DNA of 64,000 nucleotides from Pseudomonadota bacterium (GTDB taxonomy: Bacteria; Desulfobacterota; Desulfobulbia; Desulfobulbales; JAHJIY01). Every line of letters begins with the position of its first letter. Position 1 is the stretch's first letter. Under the pieces are notes generated by a model. The model made no database searches and was not told the origin of the DNA. It was given only the letters and a program-made list of their open reading frames with translations. The stretch is from the NCBI GenBank assembly GCA_018823175.1, contig JAHJIY010000040.1, positions 80,888 through 144,887 on the forward strand. Direction: 5' to 3'. Below are positions 1 to 9,034 of the stretch, in pieces. A program made the position numbers and the translations under genes.

Positions 1-1
1 G

Positions 2-1234
2 GAAGCGGTTTCCCGCCTGCAATCCCCTTACAGTCTTCTCTTTTATCTGATCGTTTCGCTGTTTCTCGCCGAGATCGTAGTGATGGCCTTACTCGCCTCC
101 TGGCATATCCCATCCCTGACCATCGAAATGTTGACCGAATCTTTCTTCCTGGTGATCCTGGCCGCACCGATGATCTACTTCTTTGTAAACCGGCCGCTCC
201 TGGTGCTCATCACTCAATATCAGAAGGACCAGAAGGAAATATCGCAACATTATCAGACCGAACAGATCATGCGCCAGATCCTCCACCTCTCGATTAAAGA
301 TCTTTCTCTGCCGGAAGTGCTGGAGGAATTCATCCAGCTGATCACCTCATTTCCCTGGCTGGAGGTCGCAGCCAAAGGCGCGGTTTTTTTGGTAGAAGAC
401 GACCCCAAGACTCTGGTCTTAAAAGCACATTACAAACTCAATGAAGCGCTCCTTGAAAAGTGCGCCGCCGTCCCTTTCGGGACTTGTCTCTGCGGCAAGG
501 CGGCGGCAACCGGCCAGACCGTTTTCACCGATTGCCTTGATGACGAGCACCATATCCGTTACGAGGGCATTGCGCCGCATGGCCATTACTGCATGCCTTT
601 TTATTCTTCGACCAGAAAATTACTTGGCGTCTTTACCCTGTATGTAAAGGCCGGCGCTTTGCGCAATGAAAAATCGGAAGAGACCCTGACCGCTGCCTCA
701 CATCTGTTGGCAGGCGTGGTCGAACGGAAAAAACTGGAAGAAAGATTACAAAAAATCTCAAACACCGATGAACTGACCGGCCTGTTAAATCGGCGTGGTT
801 TCATGTTGCGGGCCGAAAGACATTTAAAGATTTCCGCGCGCCGCAAAGAGTCAGCCCTGCTACTTTTTGCCGACATGGACAATCTCAAAACCATTAACGA
901 TGACCTCGGGCACCATCTGGGAGATCAGGCCCTGGCCGAGATCGGCGATATCTTAATAAATACGTTTCGTGAATCGGATATCATCGGGCGGATGGGCGGC
1001 GACGAATTTGCCGTTCTATTTACAACCAGTATCGAAGTTTATCACTACCCGACGATTCTCCAGCGGATTGAAGAAAACATCGCCAAATACAATCTTCGGG
1101 AAAAACGCGAATATGATATTTCGTTAAGTATCGGAATTGCCGATTATGATCCGGAAAAACCGGTTTCGCTGGATGAACTGATCGCCAATGCCGATGCCCT
1201 GATGTATGAAGCAAAACAGGAGAAAAAGGGTTAA
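2..1234 (+). CDS. Membrane GAF-GGDEF diguanylate cyclase (5' partial)
   Basis: Makes cyclic di-GMP from two GTP. The frame is open back to base 2, so the ORF-track start (a GTG at 80 followed by ATG) is internal and the gene begins before the window. The visible N-terminus holds two hydrophobic segments (one encoded before base 110, one around track residues 20-37), then a GAF-like sensory domain (about 65-210) and a C-terminal GGDEF domain with an intact GGDEF motif (RMGGDEFAVLF) and the NTDELTGLLNRRGF lead-in. No RxxD inhibitory site is obvious just before GGDEF. It is probably an inner-membrane protein with a cytoplasmic sensor and catalytic part; the signal is unknown. Confidence 0.9.
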   Translation, partial: EAVSRLQSPYSLLFYLIVSLFLAEIVVMALLASWHIPSLTIEMLTESFFLVILAAPMIYFFVNRPLLVLITQYQKDQKEISQHYQTEQIMRQILHLSIKDLSLPEVLEEFIQLITSFPWLEVAAKGAVFLVEDDPKTLVLKAHYKLNEALLEKCAAVPFGTCLCGKAAATGQTVFTDCLDDEHHIRYEGIAPHGHYCMPFYSSTRKLLGVFTLYVKAGALRNEKSEETLTAASHLLAGVVERKKLEERLQKISNTDELTGLLNRRGFMLRAERHLKISARRKESALLLFADMDNLKTINDDLGHHLGDQALAEIGDILINTFRESDIIGRMGGDEFAVLFTTSIEVYHYPTILQRIEENIAKYNLREKREYDISLSIGIADYDPEKPVSLDELIANADALMYEAKQEKKG

Positions 1235-1307
1235 CCCGGATTGCCCGTCGTCCAGCCATTCGAACATCCTGGCTTGGAATATTCGATCAAACAGTTCCAG
1301 ACAGCTC

Positions 1308-3230
1308 TTACCCGGTAACCAGCGGCGGCATCGGGCAATCCAGGGTATCGGCAATGGCGCGCAACAGTTCCGCCTCAACCGGATCGACCTTGTGGTCGGC
1401 CATCACACAGGCTGCGCAGGCCTTGACCAGTTTGGACTTTTCCTGCGGCGCCAGACCGGCAAACTGATCAATCACCTCGTCCAACTTTTTAAACGAAAGA
1501 AGGTTCCGGTCCAACAGTTCAATCTCAAGCTCACCAAGTTCCTGAGCCGCCGCTTTAAACACTTGCTGCTCGGTCAAGCCCTGATGGCGGTTTGAATAAA
1601 CCAGAAGCGACAACAACAGCGCACAGCCCTGCCGTAAGTTCTGCAGGGTGGTATTTTCAGGAATCACTCGGGTTTTGCCGGCAAATAATCCATCGAGATG
1701 ATGAGAGACAATCTTCTGCAAGGTCCATTCAAAAAGACTGATTTTGCCATCGGCCTCAATCAGGACATTAAGGTTTTCCTTAAACCGGGCGTACTGACTT
1801 TTCGACAATCGGCGCAAGGTCGGCAAAGCCATATCCACCAGGGGAAGTCGATGCTCAACCTTTAAGTTTCTGACCACATTTCGCAATCTGACCGTTTCTT
1901 CATAAACCCCGGTGTCGGCCTGTTCTGCCAGATGAGCCAACTGCCGGCGGCACATATCTTCATCATCATCAAGGACTAGACAGTAGATTACCGCCCGGGC
2001 GACAAACGGTTCCCGCACCCCTCTTTTCAGAATATCGGGCAATTGACTGATCAGTTCACGGGCATAACCCAGATGGGCGGCGGTGGGATTACCGATCTGG
2101 GCAAAGGCCGCATCTCTTCCAATGGCCGCAGCCATGGTGCCAAGGATTGCGGTCGCCCGCTCCGGGCCGCCCACCTTTCTTTCGGTAACCCCGGCCACCG
2201 ACTGCTGCCGGGCGGCACCTTTTGATCTTTCAAATTTTCCGTCCCAGTCCGGCTTTATTTTTTTAATCCGCTCGGCCAGCGGGGGGTGAGTGGCAAAAAG
2301 ACCACCAAAAAAAGAGGTGAAACCCTGACTGAACAGGGCATGACTGATCTCGGCGCTATTGGTGTTGGCCAGGACCGAGCCGACACTATCCGCCCCGATC
2401 CGCTGCAAGGCGCCGCCGATCCCGTCCGGGTTACGGGTAAACTGGACGGCCGAGGCATCGGCAAGAAACTCCCGCTGCCGACTGACCGCTGCCTTGATCA
2501 GGTTGCCGAAGAAAGTACCGGCAAAGCCGATCACCACCAGACCCAGACCTAAAGCAAGCGCCCCGCCGCCCTCTTTTTTTGAACTGCGCGAATAAGCCGA
2601 ACCGCGCAGAACATGATAACCGATCAGACCCAGGAGCAGAATGCCATGCAGAATACCGATCAAGCGGATATTAAGACGCATATCGCCGTTGTGGATATGG
2701 CTGAACTCATGGGCGATAACCCCTTGCAACTCATCCCGGGACAGTTTCCGGATGGCCCCTCTGGTCACCCCGATCACCGCGTCGGACGGTGAATAACCGG
2801 CGGCAAAGGCGTTAATCCCCTCTTCTTTAAGCAGATAAACCGGCGGCACCGGCGAACCGGAGGCGATCGCCATTTCCTCGACCACATTCAGAATCTTCTG
2901 CTGATCGGGATCACCGGTGCCGTCGACGATCAACTGGCCGTCCAGCATTTCGGCGATCCGATCACCGCCGCCGGACAGGGCCATGATCTTGTAAAGACTG
3001 CCCAGACCGACCACCAGAAACACCCCGAGACTGACGACCACAAAAACATCCCAGTTAAAAGACAAACTGATTGCTCCGTCCACCTGATCGGTGGAGCTGC
3101 CAAGATATCCAAAGACGGTCATCACCAGCAGATTGGTCATCACGATCAGCGAGATTACCGCCATCGTAAAAAAGATCACCAGCCGGCCGGTATTCTGCCG
3201 GGCCTTGTCCTGCGCGCCAAAGAAATCCAT
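1308..3230 (-). CDS. M48-family membrane zinc metalloprotease (HtpX-like) with long C-terminal extension
   Basis: 640 aa. Membrane segments lie at about residues 15-40 and 50-70, with further ones around 190-215 and 225-250. The zinc site is HEFSH (about 174-178), and a downstream REFLADASAVQF segment supplies the third ligand Glu, as in HtpX/Ste24-type M48 peptidases. Residues from about 350 to 640 form an extra domain not found in plain HtpX (about 290 aa); its last part (about 570-640) is helical and may be TerB-like (inference). Start ATG at 3230 lies 13 nt after the lemA stop codon, whose TAG merges into an AGGAGG-like stretch, so the two genes form one operon. LemA-M48 pairing is common in bacteria; substrates are unknown. 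Confidence 0.88.
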   Translation of the reverse strand: MDFFGAQDKARQNTGRLVIFFTMAVISLIVMTNLLVMTVFGYLGSSTDQVDGAISLSFNWDVFVVVSLGVFLVVGLGSLYKIMALSGGGDRIAEMLDGQLIVDGTGDPDQQKILNVVEEMAIASGSPVPPVYLLKEEGINAFAAGYSPSDAVIGVTRGAIRKLSRDELQGVIAHEFSHIHNGDMRLNIRLIGILHGILLLGLIGYHVLRGSAYSRSSKKEGGGALALGLGLVVIGFAGTFFGNLIKAAVSRQREFLADASAVQFTRNPDGIGGALQRIGADSVGSVLANTNSAEISHALFSQGFTSFFGGLFATHPPLAERIKKIKPDWDGKFERSKGAARQQSVAGVTERKVGGPERATAILGTMAAAIGRDAAFAQIGNPTAAHLGYARELISQLPDILKRGVREPFVARAVIYCLVLDDDEDMCRRQLAHLAEQADTGVYEETVRLRNVVRNLKVEHRLPLVDMALPTLRRLSKSQYARFKENLNVLIEADGKISLFEWTLQKIVSHHLDGLFAGKTRVIPENTTLQNLRQGCALLLSLLVYSNRHQGLTEQQVFKAAAQELGELEIELLDRNLLSFKKLDEVIDQFAGLAPQEKSKLVKACAACVMADHKVDPVEAELLRAIADTLDCPMPPLVTG

Positions 3231-3247
3231 ATCCTGCCCCTGGCCTC

Positions 3248-3883
<636 letters not shown>

Positions 3884-3909
3884 CGTTATTTCCTGACCAA
3901 AAACATATA

Positions 3910-3985
3910 CCGCAAGGGCACTCACTTTAGTACCCCCTTGAGGGGTATAAGTTTCGTTTGAGCAGACAAGCTGCTCAACTCAGCT
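3910..3985. repeat. REP-like double-hairpin element, copy 1
   Basis: Two adjacent stem-loops: TACCCC-CTTGA-GGGGTA and TTGAGCAG-ACAAG-CTGCTCAA. The reverse complement matches copy 2 at 5875-5946 over 72 nt with about six mismatches, and copy 3 (6322-6361) matches its right part. Lies directly upstream of lemA. Confidence 0.8.
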
Positions 3986-4267
3986 ATATTATACTGGCAA
4001 ACCGTTTGTCAAACCATCGCTAAAGAATAAAAATTAATTCGGATTCCGGATGACTGGGAACGAGGCCGCTTCTCGGCAATTCTATTGCGTCGGCGGACAA
4101 TATTGCGCGTTGTGATCTTACCGGTAAAAAGGTAAAGTGTCTGGTTAATGATAAAAATCAGCGGAGATGAACCACTCATCGGCCCAACCGTAATAAATAA
4201 GATAAGAACTATGACCGACAAAGCGCCTTTTATATCCACTTCCCTACTTACACGAGAAGAGAACCCC
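3986..4267. other. Intergenic region before tag
   Basis: AT-rich spacer between the divergent lemA and tag genes. ORF-track entries at 4009-4290 (minus) and the extended start of tag at 4148 have no credible start site or family signal. I see no convincing promoter beyond general AT-richness at 4180-4215. Confidence 0.4.
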
Positions 4268-4834
4268 ATGAAAAGATGCGACTGGGTCACCGATGACCCG
4301 ATATATCTTGCCTACCATGATCTGGAATGGGGCGTGCCGGTGCATGACGAGAGAAAACTTTTTGAAATGCTTATCCTGGAAGGAGCCCAGGCCGGGTTGA
4401 ACTGGCTGACCGTCCTTAAAAGACGGGAAACCTACCGGGTCGCTTACGATGGTTTTGATCCGGTTAAAATTGCCCAATGGAACAGCGAAAAAGTTGATTG
4501 TCTGCTCAAAGACCCCGGCATTATCCGCAACAAACTTAAAGTCGCGGCGGCCATCGCCAATGCCCGGGCTTATCTGAAAATCGTCGACGAAGGCAGAAGT
4601 TTTGATCAATTCATCTGGTCCTTTGTCGACGGCAAACCTCTCAAAAATTCCTGGCAGAGAATGGGGCAGATTCCAGCGACCACCCCGGTATCTGATCAAA
4701 TGAGCAAAGAACTTAAACGCCGGGGCTTTAAATTTGTCGGTCCGACCATCTGCTACGCCTTCATGCAGGCGGTGGGCATGGTCAACGATCACCTCACCGA
4801 TTGCTTCCGATACGATGCGGTCGATAACTCATAA
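4268..4834 (+). CDS. tag: DNA-3-methyladenine glycosylase I
   Basis: 188 aa, matching the usual length of Tag. Base-excision repair enzyme that removes 3-methyladenine from DNA. The start ATG at 4268 (MKRCDWV) follows a GAGAAGAGA purine stretch; the track start at 4148 adds a non-homologous N-terminus. The four expected zinc ligands are visible: Cys in MKRC, His in AYHDLEWG, and His and Cys in NDHLTDC. The EGAQAGLNWLTVLKRR segment carries the conserved active-site Glu region, and RGFKFVGPTICYAFMQA is family-typical. Confidence 0.95.
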   Translation: MKRCDWVTDDPIYLAYHDLEWGVPVHDERKLFEMLILEGAQAGLNWLTVLKRRETYRVAYDGFDPVKIAQWNSEKVDCLLKDPGIIRNKLKVAAAIANARAYLKIVDEGRSFDQFIWSFVDGKPLKNSWQRMGQIPATTPVSDQMSKELKRRGFKFVGPTICYAFMQAVGMVNDHLTDCFRYDAVDNS

Positions 4835-4903
4835 CGCCCGGCCGATGACCGACCAATATCCCGGCAAGTTTGCAAACCATGCCCGCAAACGGAGTATCTT
4901 AAA

Positions 4904-5359
4904 ATGAAAATATGGGTCGACGGCGATGCCTGCCCGGTGGTGATCAAGGAGATTTTATACAAGGCGGCCGAACGAACCGGCATCGAGCTGACCCTGGTCG
5001 CAAATCAGCAGGTCAGGATTCCTTCTTCACCCCTGATAAAATTTCTGCGGGTCCCCTCGGGCCAGGATGTCGCCGACAATGAGATCGTTAAAAGACTTGA
5101 GGCCGGAGACCTGGTGATCACCGCCGACATTCCTTTGGCGGCCGATGTGGTCGAGAAAGGCGCCCATGCCCTCAACCCCCGCGGCGAACTGTACTGCGTC
5201 GATAATATCCGGGACCGTTTAAACATCAGGGATTTCATGGACAGCCTGCGCGCCGACGGCATCGAGACCGGTGGACCGCCAGCCCTGAGCCAAACCGACC
5301 GCCGATCTTTTGCCAATAACCTGGATAAATTTTTAACCAACCATCTTCGAAATGGCTGA
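4904..5359 (+). CDS. YaiI/YqxD (DUF188) family protein
   Basis: 151 aa, the usual length of this family. It begins with the signature [13 protein letters not shown] and contains the conserved [16 protein letters not shown] and ALNPRGE segments, which resemble a PIN-like nuclease fold. Biochemical role is not established. Lies 69 nt after tag on the same strand. Confidence 0.9.
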   Translation: MKIWVDGDACPVVIKEILYKAAERTGIELTLVANQQVRIPSSPLIKFLRVPSGQDVADNEIVKRLEAGDLVITADIPLAADVVEKGAHALNPRGELYCVDNIRDRLNIRDFMDSLRADGIETGGPPALSQTDRRSFANNLDKFLTNHLRNG

Positions 5360-5397
5360 ACCTGGAGCAGGTTTGATTCCAGCCCGATCAAAACACG

Positions 5398-5934
5398 ATG
5401 AATGAAATAATCCTCCTGACCGATGGCAGTGTAAATACCCAAAGCAAGACAGGCTACGGGGCATATCTCTTTGTCTCTGGACCCGGATTTTCGCCGGATT
5501 TATTGCAGACACAGGTCAAGGTGAAGAGGTTTGAGCAGACCTCTTCAACAAAACTGGAACTGCAGACTTTATTATGGGCCTTGGGCGAGATCCCGACCCC
5601 AACAGCGAAAATCATAATCTATACCGATTCGCAAAACATCATGGGGTTATCGGGCAGACGGGCCCGATTCGAACAAAATGATTATCGTTCAAAACAGAAG
5701 AGGCGTCTTAATAATTATCAACTTTATCAGGAGTTTTTCCGGATAACCGATCAATTGGATTATGAGTTGATCAAGGTGCGCGGCCATCAAAAGTCGCAGC
5801 AAAAAAATGAGATTGATCAACTTTTCACCCTGGTGGACAAAGCTTCGCGCCAGGCCTTGAGAGAAGATAAAGCCGAGTTGAGCAGCTTATCTGCTCGTCC
5901 GAGACTTATACCCCTCAAGGGGGTACTAAAGTGA
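5398..5934 (+). CDS. RNase H-like protein
   Basis: 178 aa. An RNase H fold is suggested by the ordered acidic residues: LLTDGS (Asp), [12 protein letters not shown] (Glu), [11 protein letters not shown] (Asp) and a C-terminal VRGHQ...IDQL...VDKASRQAL segment, as in RNase HI. Expected activity is cleavage of the RNA strand of RNA-DNA hybrids. It is more divergent than housekeeping RnhA. The last roughly 19 codons, including the stop, are encoded by REP-like copy 2, so the original C-terminus has been replaced or extended by the repeat. Confidence 0.75.
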   Translation: MNEIILLTDGSVNTQSKTGYGAYLFVSGPGFSPDLLQTQVKVKRFEQTSSTKLELQTLLWALGEIPTPTAKIIIYTDSQNIMGLSGRRARFEQNDYRSKQKRRLNNYQLYQEFFRITDQLDYELIKVRGHQKSQQKNEIDQLFTLVDKASRQALREDKAELSSLSARPRLIPLKGVLK

Positions 5935-5946
5935 GTGCCCTTGTGG
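5875..5946. repeat. REP-like double-hairpin element, copy 2 (inverted)
   Basis: Inverted relative to copy 1, with about 66 of 72 positions identical. Stem GAGCAG/CTGCTC is kept although the loop and flanking bases differ. The element overlaps the end of the RNase H-like ORF and supplies its stop codon. Confidence 0.8.
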
Positions 5947-5965
5947 TAAAAAGGACCAAACCCGC

Positions 5966-6211
5966 ATGACGAGTGAACAATCAGGCAAAGACCCGCTGCA
6001 CGGCGTGACCCTCGAGCAGATCGTCAACCATCTGCTGGCCTATTATGGCTGGGAAAAACTGGGGAAACGGATCAATATCCGCTGCTTCACCAGCGACCCC
6101 TCCGTGCAATCAAGCCTCAAGTTCCTGCGCCGAACGCCCTGGGCCAGGCAGAAAGTTGAGAGTTTATACCTCGCCACCCTGACGCATCGGCCAAGAAAGA
6201 GCAAGATCTAG
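5966..6211 (+). CDS. VF530 (DUF2132) family small protein
   Basis: 81 aa. Contains the family pattern [20 protein letters not shown], followed by [31 protein letters not shown]530-type proteins are small, basic, helical and described as DNA-binding; the physiological role is unknown. Monocistronic or at the end of the tag cluster. Confidence 0.85.
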   Translation: MTSEQSGKDPLHGVTLEQIVNHLLAYYGWEKLGKRINIRCFTSDPSVQSSLKFLRRTPWARQKVESLYLATLTHRPRKSKI

Positions 6212-6277
6212 GAGCGCCATCACCTTGGGCGTCAAAAACCAACAGCTGACCCCCTATTTTTCATTTCCCACCATAAA

Positions 6278-6290
6278 CCGGCAAAGCCGG
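6278..6290 (+). terminator. Possible hairpin terminator
   Basis: CCGGC-AAA-GCCGG stem-loop about 65 nt after the VF530 gene, flanked by AAA/GGGTTT that could lengthen it; a short T-run (TAATTTTT) lies about 15 nt on. Weak as an intrinsic terminator. Confidence 0.35.
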
Positions 6291-6321
6291 CGATGGGTTT
6301 CGTAATTTTTCACCCTTCGGA

Positions 6322-6361
6322 TATAAGTTTCGCTTGAGCCGACCAGAGGCTCAACTCAGCT
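6322..6361. repeat. REP-like element, copy 3 (partial)
   Basis: Same orientation as copy 1 and matches its right half. The stem is TTGAGCC-GACCAGA-GGCTCAA, that is, base pairs changed together relative to copy 1 (TTGAGCAG/CTGCTCAA). This covariation argues for selection on the hairpin. Lies just upstream of the DoxX-like gene. Confidence 0.7.
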
Positions 6362-6393
6362 TGATCAGGAACCTGCGCAGATTCGAAGAATAT

Positions 6394-6798
6394 ATGAAAA
6401 CCGACAAAAATCTTGCCCTGTCGCTGTTCGCCCTGCGCGTCACCGTCGCCCTGGTGATGCTGGTATGGAACCTAGAAAAATTCATCAACCCCCAGCATGC
6501 CGCCAAGGTGTTCGAAAGCTTCTACCGCTTAGGCGGCCTGGGCAGCGGCGTCATGTATGCCATCGGCGCAGTGGAGATGATCATTGTCGCAGCCTTTCTG
6601 GGCGGCTTCATGAAACGGTACTCCTATGGCATGGTCCTGGCGTTGCACGCCATCTCCACCTTTTCCTCCTACAAGCAGTATCTGGCGCCCTTTGAGGGGC
6701 CGAACATCCTGTTTTTTGCCGCCTGGCCGATGCTGGCGGCATGCCTGGCTCTTTATCTGTTGCGGGATCGGGATATCATGCTGACGGTGGACAGTTAA
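6394..6798 (+). CDS. DoxX-like integral membrane protein
   Basis: 134 aa from the ATG at 6394 (MKTDKNLALSLF); the track start at 6334 lies inside the REP-like element and is rejected. Four predicted membrane helices fit the DoxX-like fold (VTVALVMLVWNLEKFINP at the first helix, then MYAIGAVEMIIVAAFL). Function unknown; the family includes quinone-linked and stress-related membrane proteins. No coupled neighbour. Confidence 0.6.
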   Translation: MKTDKNLALSLFALRVTVALVMLVWNLEKFINPQHAAKVFESFYRLGGLGSGVMYAIGAVEMIIVAAFLGGFMKRYSYGMVLALHAISTFSSYKQYLAPFEGPNILFFAAWPMLAACLALYLLRDRDIMLTVDS

Positions 6799-7169
6799 AG
6801 ATTACTGATTGCGGACGAGCATCACCGATTGGCCAGATGCCGCTTCTATCCATCTCATAAAAGCCACCTTTTGTCTTTTATTGAAAGCGGACAGTTTACA
6901 TACTACAAACACGGACAGTTTATTTGCTCCCGACAGCCCCCTCATTTTATAACGACCAGGCACAGCAAAAGAACTATAATTTCAGCATGAAAAAGATATT
7001 GAGACGAAACAGCGGCTTAAAAAATGGAACGGCTTTCCACTTATAAAAACCCAATGCTGTCCAAACAAACCGGACCACCCCTGTTTTTATTGAACGGCTG
7101 TGGATTTTTTTGTTATTGGCGGATAGAATAAACTTCAAACACTACCTTTTATGCTTACGAGGGATTAAT
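6799..7169. other. Intergenic region with possible IS-end remnant
   Basis: 371 nt without a credible gene. It contains two direct copies of CGGACAGTTTA (about 6889-6899 and 6913-6923) and a third CGACAG nearby, a pattern seen at terminal repeats of some insertion sequences, but no transposase remains. It marks the left edge of the toxin-antitoxin island. Confidence 0.4.
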
Positions 7170-7495
7170 ATGACGGTTTCAGAACAAATCAAGTTGCTTC
7201 GCCAGGAACGAAAATGGACGCAGGCGGAATTAGCAGAACACTTGGGAATACATCAAAAACAGATATCTTGATCAAGCTTGCCGGGGTCTTCGATGTGACT
7301 CTTGATTACCTGGCCTTTGAAACCAAGGGCGGCGGCACTGGCAAACTCAATATCCAGGACAGAGAGTTACTGCAACGGTTTGAAATGATGGATACTCTTT
7401 CCGAGCAAGAAAAAAGTTTGGCAAAAGAAATCCTGGATCTTGTTATTCTAAAACATCGTTTTCAGGAACTGGCCGGAACTGGGTTGACCGGATAA
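7170..7495 (+). pseudogene. XRE-family regulator, broken by internal deletion (module 1)
   Basis: The ATG at 7170 opens a helix-turn-helix (MTVSEQIKLLRQERKWTQAE) that stops at 7271 after QKQIS. The rest of the protein (DILIKLAGVFDVTLDYLAFE and onward) continues in another frame as track ORF 7214-7495. XRE proteins normally carry about 11 residues (R-YERG-type helix) between these parts. The junction reads GATATCTT, so a deletion between short GATATC-like repeats explains both the missing helix and the frameshift. Its C-terminal region resembles those of the XRE genes at 8643 and 9563. Located 20 nt before the module 1 antitoxin. Confidence 0.75.
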
Positions 7496-7515
7496 TCAAA
7501 GAAGGAGGTTTCTAG

Positions 7516-7692
7516 ATGCAGACAATAAAAGAGAAAATCACAGAAGTTGTCATGGCGCAGCCTGAGGATGCCTCTTACGAAGAAATTATCCGGGAGCTGG
7601 CATTCGAAAGAATGATTGAACGGGGGATGAGTGACGTTCGAGCGGGACGGGTTATTTCAGATGAAGACATGTCGCACCGGATTCGGACATAG
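7516..7692 (+). CDS. Small antitoxin-like protein (module 1), not in the ORF track
   Basis: 58 aa: begins MQTIKEKITEVVMAQP and contains a YEEIIRELAFERMIERG segment typical of short helical antitoxins encoded before ParE/RelE toxins. A perfect AGGAGG lies 7 nt before the ATG. Its stop codon overlaps the former start region of the toxin gene (ATAG overlap), the usual antitoxin-toxin arrangement. Expected to neutralise the downstream toxin and possibly contribute to autoregulation. Confidence 0.7.
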   Translation: MQTIKEKITEVVMAQPEDASYEEIIRELAFERMIERGMSDVRAGRVISDEDMSHRIRT

Positions 7693-7984
7693 CAAAGCTA
7701 AGGTGGACCAGGGAAGCCGAACAATAGTCAAGGACATCCATGACTATATCGCCCTTGAAAACCCGACAGCGGCCCAAAAGGTAGTTGGCGGCATCTACAA
7801 TAAAGCGCAATTGATACGAGAGTTCCCGGAGCTTGGCCATAAATACAGAGCAGAACCGGAAGGCGATATCCGAACCCTGCTCTATGGCCATTACCGGATC
7901 GTCTATTTGATAAGAACTGAAAAAACCATTGATATCCTGGGCGTATTTCATGGCGCACTGGATATTGAGAGATACTTCCCCTGA
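7689..7984 (+). pseudogene. RelE/ParE-type toxin with lost start and frameshift (module 1)
   Basis: In one frame the sequence reads (ATA)AKLRWTREAEQ and then hits TAG at 7725-7727. One nucleotide off, the frame continues VKDIHDYIALENPTAAQ and a family-typical remainder (LIREFPELGHKYR, LYGHYRIVYLI, VFHGALDIERYF) to 7984. The expected ATG is ATA. So a one-base deletion near codon 13 plus a start-codon change have inactivated a type II toxin. The track ORF 7631-7984 spans the lesion only because the shifted frame happens to stay open, giving altered residues (KVDQGSRTI). Confidence 0.75.
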
Positions 7985-8258
7985 TAGAAATACGGAGGGT
8001 CTCCGGCTGCAGGTCAGGCCCGTTCCGGCACTTCCTTTTTCGCATCCTTCAGCCCTGCTTTATTGATCACCCCAAAATCCCCCCCAGGCTTTGATTGACC
8101 TCGATAGGACCGGGGCGGCATGGCTGGAATAAGGCGAGAATGGTGGACTGTCGGCAGCAGTACCGAAACCCCTCCAGGGGTTCATGGTGGCGGCTTCCAC
8201 CCCCGGCTCTTCCGGGCTGTCATAAAGCGTACAACAAATGTCACGGCCCTGCCGGGCG

Positions 8259-8380
8259 CATAAGGTCGCCTATGTTTAGCGGCTTTGCTGGTGGGTAGTT
8301 GGTGCCGGGGCGGTCGCCGGTGGTTTTGTTCTCTTCTTTCCCGGTCTGCTGGGCCGCCAAGACATAAGCGGGCCTTATGC
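8259..8380. repeat. Long imperfect palindrome
   Basis: Arms beginning CGCATAAGG (8259) and ending CCTTATGCG continue inward as CCTATGTTTAGC against GCCAAGACATAAGC. Related in sequence to the larger palindrome at 10462-10616. It resembles an attC fold in size, but the invariant AAC/GTT triplets are not present. Confidence 0.5.
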
Positions 8381-8480
8381 GACATTAAAGCACCCTTTCC
8401 GGCCAGCCCAAAAGCACCGACTTCCAGCCGCTGCTTTATCGGATTATATTTTCCCACCCGCCGCCCCTACAAAAAAGAAA

Positions 8481-8508
8481 GGCGGTTAAGATGGAAATCT
8501 TAACCGCC
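8481..8508 (-). terminator. 12-bp perfect hairpin, intrinsic terminator on the minus strand
   Basis: GGCGGTTAAGAT-GGAA-ATCTTAACCGCC with a T-rich tail (TTTCTTTTTT) only in the minus direction. No minus-strand gene lies upstream, so it is an orphan, probably part of repeat A; the equivalent hairpin of repeat B terminates a real minus-strand gene. Confidence 0.6.
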
Positions 8509-8642
8509 TCTGAGAAAATCAAAATGTCAAGCCTGGCACGGTTTCATTCCGCCGAACAGGTAAAAAAGATGAAAAAATAGTCCTTATGTGCTAAATTGAC
8601 CTCAACAGAGCAACAGAGAAAACCTGGGCACGAAGCAACCCC

Positions 8643-9023
8643 ATGGCACTTCATGACAATATTAAACGATTGCAAAAGAAAAAGGGATGGTCGCAGACCG
8701 AACTGGCTGAGCAGATAGGTTCACACCTGTCGCATGTAAACCGGATAGAAACCGGCAAATACAAGCCATCGGTCGATGTTCTGGTGAAATTAGCGGATGT
8801 GTTTAATGTCTCGCTTGACGCCCTGGTCAGGGACAGCGATGTAGACTTAAAGGAAATAACCGTTGAAGATAAGGATCTTGCGCAACGGATTAAACTTGTC
8901 GAGTCTCTTGAGCCGGAAGACCGTCACGCCTTGTTCCGGGTGATTGACTTAATGCTCACAAAACAGAAAATCTTGAAACTTGTCTCTCAAGAAGACCAGC
9001 TACCGGCCCATATAGCCGGATAG
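8643..9023 (+). CDS. XRE-family transcriptional regulator (module 2, intact)
   Basis: 126 aa. A full helix-turn-helix lies at about residues 5-60 (NIKRLQKKKGWSQTELAEQI, HLSHVNRIETGKYKPSVDVL), followed by a helical tail (DLAQRIKLVESLEPEDRHAL) related to the tails of the other two XRE genes in this island. Lies 11 nt before the HicB-like antitoxin, so probably cotranscribed. Because the HicB partner is too short to have its own DNA-binding domain, this protein may provide operator binding (inference). Confidence 0.85.
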   Translation: MALHDNIKRLQKKKGWSQTELAEQIGSHLSHVNRIETGKYKPSVDVLVKLADVFNVSLDALVRDSDVDLKEITVEDKDLAQRIKLVESLEPEDRHALFRVIDLMLTKQKILKLVSQEDQLPAHIAG

Positions 9024-9034
9024 GAGAAAGGGTT

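Larger units (their letters stand above)
7990..8515. repeat. Non-coding repeat A following TA module 1
   Basis: About 525 nt with no credible gene. It starts GGAGGGTCT right after the toxin stop, contains CAGCCCTGCTTTAT, a CGCATAAGG...CCTTATGCG palindrome, a GGTGGTTTTGTTC stretch, and ends in a long hairpin at 8481-8508. The same motifs in similar order occur in repeat B (10298-10719) after module 3, so the two are diverged copies of one element or shared cassette-end structure. Confidence 0.6.

Noticed and set aside
4009-4290. 93-aa minus-strand ORF between lemA and tag
   Set aside because: No ribosome site, no family motif, overlaps the likely tag promoter and start.
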